Shown: positions 20,361-27,133 of the stretch, piece by piece
Numbering within the stretch: the first letter of the stretch is position 1
How the letters are laid out: every line of letters begins with the position of its first letter
Assembly (NCBI GenBank): GCA_029260435.1
Contig: JAJDDG010000145.1
Coordinates: forward strand, 1-37,862
Origin: Phycisphaerales bacterium
Lineage (GTDB): Bacteria > Planctomycetota > Phycisphaerae > Phycisphaerales > UBA1924
Direction: 5' to 3'
DNA length: 37,862 bases
The notes under the pieces: generated by a model
Seen by the model: the letters and a program-made list of their open reading frames with translations, nothing else
Databases searched by the model: none
Told to the model about the DNA's origin: nothing
Program-made: the position numbers and the translations under genes

Positions 20361-21188
20361 ATGTCTGATGGCAACGAAATGATCCGTTGGTCAGGCGAAG
20401 AGTTGCGGCGATTGCCGAGTGACTGCTTTCGCATCCATCGCACGCTTACCCATTCCGGGCTGTTCATCGCCTTGTGCAGGTTGCTGATGCTGATCGTCGG
20501 TTCGGTGACGGCACCGTTGGAAGCCTTGTTCCATCGGCGGATGAGTTCGCGGTATTTCTCGATATGGCGGTTTGCATTCGCAATGGTCCCGCTGTGGCCA
20601 GCCAGCATGGCCCAGTACGCAGCTTATCAATCGGGCAAGGTCCAACTGTTTGAGCCCAACATGGGGATATCAACCCCACTGCCTCTTGGAACAGTGCCCT
20701 TGATGTTCGCGGTGTGGAGCTCCCTGTTTGTTGTGATGTATCTGCGTGCCCGAATCGAGTACTGGCGTCATACGAGGAAGGGTCTGGAGGACAACCCGGT
20801 CTACCTGATTCCCCCCGACAGCTACGGACAAGCGGCATATATCTGGCATCCCCTCCCAAGTGGATTGGTGATGGTGGTTATTGAGCCGCTATTGCTCTAC
20901 GGGCTGGTTGTTCTGATTGAGCCGCTCGACCGGGTGTTTGCAGAATATTTCGTCGTTACCGGTGCGTTTTTCTGGATCAAGAATGTCTCTGCCTGCATTC
21001 GCAGCTTCCTGTTCAACCGCCGCGTGATCGAATCCACGGCAGGCGGGGCAGAACGCACCCAGGTCATTACCAACAACGAATCCGCCAGTTTGCGGACGCA
21101 TCGCGTCCGTCCCAACCGTGCCTCAAAGATGCGTAAGCCAAAGAAGCAATCACAGAAATCCCTCGCCTTTCACAGGAAAGAACAATGA
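20361..21188 (+). CDS. Multi-pass membrane protein linked to the coupling protein
   Basis: 275 residues with hydrophobic segments at roughly 33-52, 70-90, 105-128 and 168-215, and a basic C-terminal tail (HRVRPNRASKMRKPKKQ) probably in the cytoplasm. The ribosome binding site GGAAGAGG precedes ATG 20381? is not used; ATG 20361 lies after AAGGAAGAGGTGAGCC, giving good spacing. The gene overlaps the next by ATGA. Its place behind a coupling ATPase lacking a membrane anchor suggests that it anchors that ATPase. I do not recognise the family by name. Confidence 0.75.
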   Translation: MSDGNEMIRWSGEELRRLPSDCFRIHRTLTHSGLFIALCRLLMLIVGSVTAPLEALFHRRMSSRYFSIWRFAFAMVPLWPASMAQYAAYQSGKVQLFEPNMGISTPLPLGTVPLMFAVWSSLFVVMYLRARIEYWRHTRKGLEDNPVYLIPPDSYGQAAYIWHPLPSGLVMVVIEPLLLYGLVVLIEPLDRVFAEYFVVTGAFFWIKNVSACIRSFLFNRRVIESTAGGAERTQVITNNESASLRTHRVRPNRASKMRKPKKQSQKSLAFHRKEQ

Positions 21189-21817
21189 CGAATCAACCAC
21201 AGCAATCACCATCCACTCAGTGGTGTGTGCTCTGTGAAGAGTACCATTCCATGCGTCCGGTGATATTCATCATCAATGCCAGCAATGACCACGATGCATG
21301 GAGGCGCATCAATCACCGGCTGTTCAATCTGTACACCATCGAAGAGCATAATCCCGAGGGATGGAATCGAGTGATCTCGGGTTCAAGAGAGCTCCTGAGC
21401 CGGTCGGTTGGCAAGACCCGCAATTGTCCCTCAGAGTTCCGCGAGCAGCGGGTGTGGGTGTGTGGAGATCACGCGGGCAAGTTGGATATGGTGATCGCCT
21501 TTGCGGGAAGCCAGAGTGAGGCGCTACGTATTGCAAGGCGTCAGGTGGCCGGGTTTACCAGATGCCTTGAACTGCCCTTCGATCAGCTGATGGCGTTGCC
21601 CGGATGGCCCGTGGATGAAGTGGTGCAGATCCCGATGCGTATCGGTGTGATCGGATGCGTGAAAATCGTGCTCAGGATTGTGTTCTTTCCGATCACAGCA
21701 CTATGGTCATTGGTCCGTGGTATGGGACTCGAGACGCCCAAGGATGAGGAAAAAGCCATCCAGTTGCGCCGAACAGAAACCAGGGATACCTATGATTATC
21801 TGGTGAAACGGAACTAA
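21185..21817 (+). CDS. Hypothetical protein with CxxC motif, end of mobilisation operon
   Basis: 210 residues. The start overlaps the previous stop by ATGA. Near the N-terminus is WCVLCEEYH, a CxxC pair that may bind zinc or be redox active. A hydrophobic stretch at about 150-180 (IGVIGCVKIVLRIVFFPITALWSLV) looks like a membrane hairpin or single anchor. The tail is charged. The product is probably peripheral to the coupling-protein complex by operon position; the function is unknown. Its last bases overlap the convergent dockerin gene by 4. Confidence 0.7.
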   Translation: MTNQPQQSPSTQWCVLCEEYHSMRPVIFIINASNDHDAWRRINHRLFNLYTIEEHNPEGWNRVISGSRELLSRSVGKTRNCPSEFREQRVWVCGDHAGKLDMVIAFAGSQSEALRIARRQVAGFTRCLELPFDQLMALPGWPVDEVVQIPMRIGVIGCVKIVLRIVFFPITALWSLVRGMGLETPKDEEKAIQLRRTETRDTYDYLVKRN

Positions 21818-23346
21818 CCGGCATCACAGCTACCAAGTCGAAAAATAATGAAGGACAGGTCGTTGACATCGACCACTCCATCGCCGTTTACATCGCCCGC
21901 CGGTCCACCGGGGCCGAGGCGGAACAGCACCATGGAAATATCACTGACATCCACAGTGCCGTTGCCATCGGCATCGCCCTCGCAGATCGGAATTGGCTGC
22001 ATGAAGATCGAGTTAACCTCATAAGCACCGAGATCAACCACTGCCCCATCATTATTGGCAATACCGGTATCGCCGTAGTGGATCGCATCGACGATGCGGG
22101 GATTGCCATCCAGTTCCTGAGCAGCATCAATGGGAACAAGGTTGCTGTTGCCGCGATCTATACAGGGCGAGCCTGGTGCCAAGCGGTAATCTCCGTTTGC
22201 CTCATCCCGGAACATCGGATCGGTATTGAGGATGTCAGTGCCCGGATAGCCGCCCTTGACCAGACAGTGGCGAAGAGTAGGAGTGCCGGAGCCGGTGATT
22301 AGGCTTCCATTGCCAACCATCCAGAAGATGCAATTATCAATGATGTTGCCATCGACCGCCAGGAGTGCACTGTGTCTGCGTCGATCATCAATAAATGTCA
22401 AGGTGCAGTTGTTCATGAGGAGCGGTGAGGCCGCGATTGAATGATTACCCCCATCATCGGTAAATAACGAATTTGTAATGCGCGTATCAATGTCGCTGGC
22501 ATTAATGGAACTTCCCGAATGTCGGCAACTATTGTTCGAAAATACACAGCGATCAATGTGCAGCAAGCCAACACCACCAGCACGGATAGCACCGCCTGTG
22601 CCACTGGTTAATCCACGGGCCGTATTGGAAGTAAATGTGCAATCAGTGATGCGATACGTGCCCGAGGAGAGTGACAAGGCACCGCCGGATGAGTTGACAA
22701 AGTTGTTCCTGAAAATGCAACCAAAGAAATCGATGGTGCAATCCGAGCTACCCACCGCACCACCAGAGGTGCCGTTATGCCCAGCGAACTCACAACCGGT
22801 GACGGTGAGGGTGGAGCTTGTGCAATGAATGGCGCCGCCAGCGTTGGCCCGATTGCCGATGAACCGACAGAGCTCAATGCTTGGACGTGAATCCTCAATC
22901 ACCATCGCACCGCCACGTCTGCTGTTCCCAATTTGCTGACCATCGCCTTTGGTGAAGGTCAGATGGCGAATGGTGGGGGTCGGGATAGTGCCGAGAGCGG
23001 GGTTCGGCTCAATCCACAGCAAGGGAGCACCCAAATCTGTGCCATCAATAATGGTGACATCAGCACCAGCGATTCCCAGAAGAGTCAGAGACTTGCCCCG
23101 CAGGTCGAGGGTTTCCAGATAGGTGCCCTCGCCGATCCAGATTTCATCGGTGTTCCCGGCAGCATCAATCGCCGCCTGGATGGTGGTGTGATCCTCGGGT
23201 ACCCGCAATACCGCTGCCGAGGCGGTGGCGGGGTTCAGGAGAAGGGCGAATAGGGCGAAAACTACCCCCAAGTGGGGTAATTTGGTTGTATCGACAGCCA
23301 GCCCACGGCCAAGGGCCGGGGTGAAACAAGGGATTTGAATTCGCAT
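21814..23346 (-). CDS. Secreted right-handed beta-helix protein with C-terminal type I dockerin
   Basis: 510 residues. An N-terminal hydrophobic segment ending ATASAA (about 27-45) is a signal peptide. The middle (about 60-400) is a parallel beta-helix of the pectate-lyase type, opening with TIQAAIDAAG and repeating short turns such as GGAIHC, GGAVGS, GGALSL and GGAIRA. The C-terminus carries two calcium-binding dockerin repeats, DADGNGTVDVSDI and DVNGDGVVDVNDL. Dockerin-tailed beta-helix proteins are frequent in planctomycetes, where they may sit on the outer surface. No catalytic residues can be assigned. AAGGAG lies 8 bases before ATG 23346. It is cargo unrelated to transfer or defence. 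Confidence 0.9.
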   Translation of the reverse strand: MRIQIPCFTPALGRGLAVDTTKLPHLGVVFALFALLLNPATASAAVLRVPEDHTTIQAAIDAAGNTDEIWIGEGTYLETLDLRGKSLTLLGIAGADVTIIDGTDLGAPLLWIEPNPALGTIPTPTIRHLTFTKGDGQQIGNSRRGGAMVIEDSRPSIELCRFIGNRANAGGAIHCTSSTLTVTGCEFAGHNGTSGGAVGSSDCTIDFFGCIFRNNFVNSSGGALSLSSGTYRITDCTFTSNTARGLTSGTGGAIRAGGVGLLHIDRCVFSNNSCRHSGSSINASDIDTRITNSLFTDDGGNHSIAASPLLMNNCTLTFIDDRRRHSALLAVDGNIIDNCIFWMVGNGSLITGSGTPTLRHCLVKGGYPGTDILNTDPMFRDEANGDYRLAPGSPCIDRGNSNLVPIDAAQELDGNPRIVDAIHYGDTGIANNDGAVVDLGAYEVNSIFMQPIPICEGDADGNGTVDVSDISMVLFRLGPGGPAGDVNGDGVVDVNDLSFIIFRLGSCDAG

Positions 23347-23383
23347 CGATCAGGCTCCTTGCAGAATATGTGACGAGTAGTCC

Positions 23384-23400
23384 GTAGACGCTCAGTCTAC
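23384..23400. promoter_or_regulatory. Inverted repeat between the dockerin gene and the XRE gene
   Basis: GTAGAC and GTCTAC form perfect 6-base arms around GCTCA in the 74-base divergent intergenic region. Its position makes it a plausible operator for the XRE regulator encoded 20 bases downstream. Confidence 0.45.
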
Positions 23401-23420
23401 AGAGACAGACCCTCGCCTCA

Positions 23421-23633
23421 ATGGCCAAGAGCAAATTTGTGCGAGATTTTGGGGAGCGAGTGCGGGAGCTACGCCTGGAAGCCGGGCTGTCTCAGGAGGA
23501 GCTTGCCGCCAAAGCCAAAATGGATCGCACGGCGATTTCACACATCGAGCGAGCTACCCGGTCTTCGACGCTAGAGACAATCGAGAAGCTGGCCAAGGCG
23601 TTGAGGATAGAGCCGCGGGCGTTGATTCCGTAG
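23421..23633 (+). CDS. XRE-family helix-turn-helix regulator
   Basis: 70 residues, almost entirely an HTH_3 (Cro/CI type) domain: RVRELRLEAGLSQEELAAKA, then AISHIERATRSSTLETIEKLAKAL. The length is typical of single-domain XRE repressors. There is no evident ribosome binding site upstream, so the mRNA may be leaderless or nearly so. It is divergent from the dockerin gene, with the palindrome 23384-23400 between, and lies upstream of the cassette at 24026-25148. Either could be its target. Confidence 0.92.
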   Translation: MAKSKFVRDFGERVRELRLEAGLSQEELAAKAKMDRTAISHIERATRSSTLETIEKLAKALRIEPRALIP

Positions 23634-23776
23634 GCATTCTGCCGGTGCATTCCTTGCATTCGGAGACACCCCATCTAAATATTTCATGGCCAATTGTGGG
23701 GACGACAGTTCTATGCGGCATGAACAGGCGGGCCGTTCAGAATTGCCCTACATTTTGATCGCACATTTGTCAATCT

Positions 23777-23802
23777 GGATAACTTCAATTTTGAAGTTAT
23801 CC
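23777..23802. promoter_or_regulatory. 26-base palindrome with 12-base perfect arms
   Basis: GGATAACTTCAA and TTGAAGTTATCC flank a TT centre. It is itself flanked by a wider inverted pair, CCCTACAT (23746-23753) and ATGTAGGG (23830-23837). It lies in the 392-base gap before the cassette at 24026. The size suits a dimeric regulator or a transcription terminator stem, but no T-run follows. The rest of 23634-24025 is AT-rich and holds no gene I can support. Confidence 0.6.
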
Positions 23803-24025
23803 ACCGCTGCTCCACTGCCCACACTCAATATGTAGGGGAGTGTGTGTAGGGTTGCCCCTAGATACGCCAAACAAGTCCGATAAATTTGCAAAAAGAAAGT
23901 TGAAAATGACGTGATATTGCTTTTATTGGGCGTATAGTCGTGTAAAAGTGAGAAGTATCTTTACTATTTGTTTATTTTTTGTTAGGTGTTTGGGGTCGAG
24001 AGGTTCTCTTTTTAGGAGTTTGATT

Positions 24026-24649
24026 GTGAATTTGGAAGCTAACCAAGTGGAGAACGCAGGTCGATTAGGCCGACTTGATGCTACAGCTGGCGGCCGCTCC
24101 AAATTGGCCGTCCAAAGAGTAGAACTGGACGCAAACTCTGCAAAAACAAAGAGTTCTGCGGCTACACAGTTTGGTTCCTCCAACGGTAATGGACTCATGA
24201 ACCCTCCCCATGAAAAGCCGCAAAAGCTCCCCGCATTCTCGTGGGATCAACTCAATCTTCAGGATTCCAACGAATCGATTGAAGCGGATATCGTCTCAGA
24301 TGTTTCGCATTGGTTTTCCCTGATTTCCGAATCGCTATCCGTTCATGAAATTCTAGGTGCCAAGATCGAGGTTCCCAGTATTCAGGGTTCTCGTTTGTCG
24401 TTTGTTGTCATTGTAGCCGATGACTCGGACCTCGATAGTGCCTTGCATCATTTAGCAGAGTTCGAATTTGAGCTGTGCGACAAGTATCGGATGAAGGTTT
24501 CTCCTTCGTTTCGGATTTACCAATCCCGTCAGGTAAATTTGCTTGACGAAGAATTCGTCAATCCGCTATACCGTATCTCCTATGACGACGCATCGGCCAA
24601 AGCCCACATCCACCTTGACCGCAAGAGAACGTCGCGGAATAGCCGGTAG
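24026..24649 (+). CDS. Unrecognised protein, first gene of a two-gene cassette
   Basis: 207 residues from GTG 24026, chosen because AGGAG lies 8 bases upstream; an ATG 26 codons earlier has no such site. The N-terminal 70 residues are polar and probably disordered. The C-terminal half (SHWFSLISESLSVHEILGAK..., LSFVVIVADDSDLDSALHHL) is folded and loosely recalls small nucleotidyltransferases, but the GS-x-D-x-D signature is absent, so I do not assign it. The reading frame runs into the next gene with an overlap of 68 bases. Local DNA is more AT-rich than the flanks, which suggests separate acquisition. Confidence 0.6.
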   Translation: MNLEANQVENAGRLGRLDATAGGRSKLAVQRVELDANSAKTKSSAATQFGSSNGNGLMNPPHEKPQKLPAFSWDQLNLQDSNESIEADIVSDVSHWFSLISESLSVHEILGAKIEVPSIQGSRLSFVVIVADDSDLDSALHHLAEFEFELCDKYRMKVSPSFRIYQSRQVNLLDEEFVNPLYRISYDDASAKAHIHLDRKRTSRNSR

Positions 24650-25148
24650 CGAACACGGCAACGCGTTGCTTGCAACGCTTCGAGCCCTCCCGTTTGCCTT
24701 CGACAGGTCTTTATCTGGCATTAGGTCGTTGCGTGAGGCTGAGGGACCGCTCTCAATCGAGGCATGGGAATTGAGGCGAGATTACCATTGGTCACGGGCC
24801 GAGAGGCTTTCTGATTTTATCGATAAAAAGTATCGGGAGGATTTTAAGCTTGAGCCTGTGCTGTTAGCGATTTCTGCGTATCACTACCTTTGTTGTTATT
24901 GTGCGACCCTTGAGCTTGAACACATTGATATGATCCAAATGCAAGCCATGCTTATTGCAACCATCGAATCCAGAGAAGACGCAGTGTATTGCTGGAAGGA
25001 AATCATGCAACTATTCTCTGTTGCAGATTTTATACTCGCTGCAGACCCTTTGAGAAATGTCTTGGCTGACCGAGAAGCGTGTAAACTCAGTGTCGCTAGG
25101 ATCCGCCGCCTTGCACTCGGAGATTATTCAAGACACGAAACGGTTTAA
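24582..25148 (+). CDS. Unrecognised helical protein, second gene of the cassette
   Basis: 188 residues from ATG 24582; an upstream ATG at 24543 is possible. The sequence is largely alpha-helical (AWELRRDYHWSRAERLSDFI, LLAISAYHYLCCYCATLELE, DAVYCWKEIMQLFSVADFIL). I see no enzymatic signature. It overlaps the preceding gene in another frame, so the two are probably co-expressed. A helical partner following a small alpha/beta protein is an arrangement seen in toxin-antitoxin or abortive-infection pairs, but that is analogy only. Confidence 0.6.
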   Translation: MTTHRPKPTSTLTARERRGIAGSEHGNALLATLRALPFAFDRSLSGIRSLREAEGPLSIEAWELRRDYHWSRAERLSDFIDKKYREDFKLEPVLLAISAYHYLCCYCATLELEHIDMIQMQAMLIATIESREDAVYCWKEIMQLFSVADFILAADPLRNVLADREACKLSVARIRRLALGDYSRHETV

Positions 25149-25179
25149 TTTCAGTGTCGGCTGGTTTTTGAATCGTTCA

Positions 25180-25515
25180 TTACCGAAAATCCCTGCTTCG
25201 CACGGCTAGGGCTTTGCTCGCGTTATCTAAGCTGCTGATTCGCTGCACTTTCACATGTACCACCTTTTCTTGTCGTTCCACGCGGCCTTGGGCGGTGATG
25301 AGGGTGGCGTGGCGGGCGGCGTGGCGGTGGCGGTCAAATACATCTGAATAGAGGATGAGATTGGCAACACCGGTTTCATCCTCGATGGTCATGAACACGA
25401 TGCCGGAGGCGGTGCCGGGGCGTTGGCGGTTGAGTACCACGCCGGCGACAGTGATGGTGCGGCCTTGCCCTCCTTGTCCCACCAATCCAAACTCTTGGTC
25501 AGGCTGGCGTGCCTC
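25180..25515 (-). pseudogene. dnaE2: C-terminal remnant of error-prone polymerase DnaE2 (ImuC)
   Basis: About 110 residues at the end of the frame match the OB-fold C-terminus of DnaE2: VAGVVLNRQRPGTASGIVF, MTIEDETGVANLILYSDVF and the stop-proximal SRDFR. A full DnaE2 has over 1000 residues; everything N-terminal is gone. The break coincides with the left side of the IS3 element. DnaE2 performs SOS mutagenic synthesis with ImuA/ImuB, so the remnant shows that a damage-response gene once lay here. Confidence 0.85.
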
Positions 25516-25519
25516 CTCA

Positions 25520-26665
25520 GAACTGATCCAATTTGAAGCTGGTAACTTTGGGATGGATCGAGGAGGCAATGGTCATGGCGAGGAAGCGGCATTCAGCGGA
25601 AGAGATCGTGAACAAGCTCCGCGAAGCGGAAGTTCTGATCTCGGGCGGGACGACGATTGCGTTGGCGTGCAAGCAGATCGGCGTAACCGATCAGACGTAC
25701 TACAAGTGGCGTCGTGAGTACGGTGGGTTGAAGACGGATCAGGCCAAGCGGTTCAAGGAAATGGAGAAGGAGAACACCAGGCTCAAGCAGCTGGTGGCGG
25801 ACCTGTCGCTGGACAAGGCGATGCTCCAAGAGGTGGCCCGGGGAAACTTCTAAGCCCGCGGAAGACACGGGAGGCCGTCAAGATGTTGCGGCATGACTTC
25901 CGAGTCTCGGAGAGGCGGGCGTGCAGAGTGTTGAAGCAGCCGCGTGCGACGCAGCGGTATGCGCCGTTGGAGCGCGACGATGAGCAGCCGCTGACGAAAC
26001 GGATCATCGCGCTGGCGTCGGCGTACGGGCGCTATGGATACAGGCGGATCACAGCGTTGTTGAACATGGAAGGCTGGCGTGTGAACCACAAACGTGTCGA
26101 ACGGATCTGGCAACAACAGGGGCTGAGGGTGCCGAGGAAGCAGCCGAAACGAGGACGTCTCTGGCTCAACGACGGGAGCTGCGTGCGGCTGAGACCGTCA
26201 CACAGAGATCATGTCTGGGCGTACGACTTCGTGCAGGACCGGACGGCCGACGGGAAGGTAATCCGGATACTGACGGTTGTTGATGAGTTCACTCGCGAGT
26301 GCCTGGCGATCGATGTGGCGAGATCGCTCAAGAGCGACGATGTGCTCGAACGGCTCGCGTGGCTGATGGCGACACGGGGTGTGCCGGGGCATATCCGCAG
26401 CGACAACGGACCTGAGTTCACGGCGCGGGTTGTTCGCAAGTGGCTGAAGAACGTTGGCGTGCGGACGCTGTTCATCGAGCCAGGCAGTCCGTGGGAGAAC
26501 GGGTACTGCGAGAGCTTCAACAGCAAGCTGCGTGATGAGTTGCTGGAACGAGAGCGGTTCGACACGCTGAGAGAAGCGAAGGTGCTGATCGAGCGGTGGC
26601 GTGTGCACTACAACACGAAGAGGCCACACAGTTCGCTTGGCTACCAACCCCCAGCGCCGCAGACA
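25520..26665 (+). mobile_element. IS3-family insertion sequence, right end missing
   Basis: It contains orfA and orfB of an IS3 transposase. The left end lies near 25520, where dnaE2 similarity stops, but I cannot define its terminal repeat. No inverted counterpart of the left sequence (about 25522-25550) occurs after orfB. Instead the orfB frame runs directly into a foreign gene remnant at about 26665. The element has therefore probably lost its right end in a deletion. Confidence 0.75.
25569..25853 (+). CDS. IS3-family transposase OrfA
   Basis: 94 residues from ATG 25569 (GGAGG 4 bases upstream; ATG 25575 is an alternative). It has the HTH (SAEEIVNKLREAEVLISGG..., GVTDQTYYKWRREYGG) followed by a leucine-zipper-like helix (RFKEMEKENTRLKQLVADL). 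OrfA binds the ends of the element. OrfB lies in the -1 frame; near the end of orfA the sequence CCCGGGGAAAC could permit the programmed frameshift that makes the OrfAB fusion transposase. Confidence 0.92.
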   Translation: MVMARKRHSAEEIVNKLREAEVLISGGTTIALACKQIGVTDQTYYKWRREYGGLKTDQAKRFKEMEKENTRLKQLVADLSLDKAMLQEVARGNF

Positions 26666-26962
26666 TGGGTTGGCATAGTTGGCCAACGAAAGAAACAACC
26701 GCTCTACATCCGTCCCAAAGATGAAACCCCAATTGCCTTCGCAGGGTTACACGCCAACTGGACAGACAAAGCCACGGGGGAGGAGATCTGCACCTTCACC
26801 ATCTGCACTACTGAGCCCAATACATTGATGAAGCCTATCCACGCCCGCATTCCCTGCATCCTGGCACCAGATGACTTTGATGAGTGGCTCAAAACTCAGA
26901 CTGCGACAACACAGACCGCCTCAACGCCATGCTTGTCCCGCGTGAGTGAGAGGGGTTTCTGA
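25883..26962 (+). CDS. IS3-family transposase OrfB, C-terminus fused to a gene remnant
   Basis: DDE integrase-fold transposase. The first acidic residue is in AYDFVQDR, the second in RSDNGPEF and the glutamate in ENGYCESFNS. Normal OrfB ends near GYQPPAPQTW (about residue 261). Here the frame continues for about 98 more residues that belong to a YedK/HMCES-type SRAP protein (see 26668-27057). The frame also reads back upstream in -1 relative to orfA (KLLSPRKTREAV), as expected for frameshift expression. Transposase activity may persist, but the element lacks a recognisable right end. Confidence 0.88.
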   Translation: MLRHDFRVSERRACRVLKQPRATQRYAPLERDDEQPLTKRIIALASAYGRYGYRRITALLNMEGWRVNHKRVERIWQQQGLRVPRKQPKRGRLWLNDGSCVRLRPSHRDHVWAYDFVQDRTADGKVIRILTVVDEFTRECLAIDVARSLKSDDVLERLAWLMATRGVPGHIRSDNGPEFTARVVRKWLKNVGVRTLFIEPGSPWENGYCESFNSKLRDELLERERFDTLREAKVLIERWRVHYNTKRPHSSLGYQPPAPQTWVGIVGQRKKQPLYIRPKDETPIAFAGLHANWTDKATGEEICTFTICTTEPNTLMKPIHARIPCILAPDDFDEWLKTQTATTQTASTPCLSRVSERGF

Positions 26963-27057
26963 TTGATCCAGTTTCCACGCGAGTCAACACCACTCGTGAA
27001 GATGACGCCAAACTAATCGCACCCGAAACAGCAAGGCAAGAGGGTTTGTTTGGCTGA
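26668..27057 (+). pseudogene. Truncated, frameshifted SRAP (YedK/HMCES-type) gene
   Basis: SRAP proteins crosslink to abasic sites in single-stranded DNA. The orfB frame from about 26668 reads GQRKKQPLYIRPKDETPIAF, then AGLHANW, FTICTTEPN and IHARIPCIL, the middle of an SRAP domain. At about 26905 the similarity moves to another frame (DNTDRLNAMLVPRE), hits a stop, and continues as DPVSTRVNTTREDDAKLI to a TGA at 27055-27057. The N-terminus with the catalytic Cys2 is absent. It therefore has a deletion, a frameshift and a stop, and is dead. Confidence 0.82.
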
Positions 27058-27133
27058 ACAAATGACACCCACTAAATCCTATGGACTGGCGGTGGGCGCT
27101 ACGTCATCGGATGCAATGGCCCAATACAAACCT

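Noticed and set aside
26963-26985. TTGATCCAGTTT resembling the IS left-flank TGATCCAATTT
   Set aside because: The two are in direct, not inverted, orientation, and the right copy encodes the conserved DPVST segment of the SRAP remnant, so it is not an IS end.
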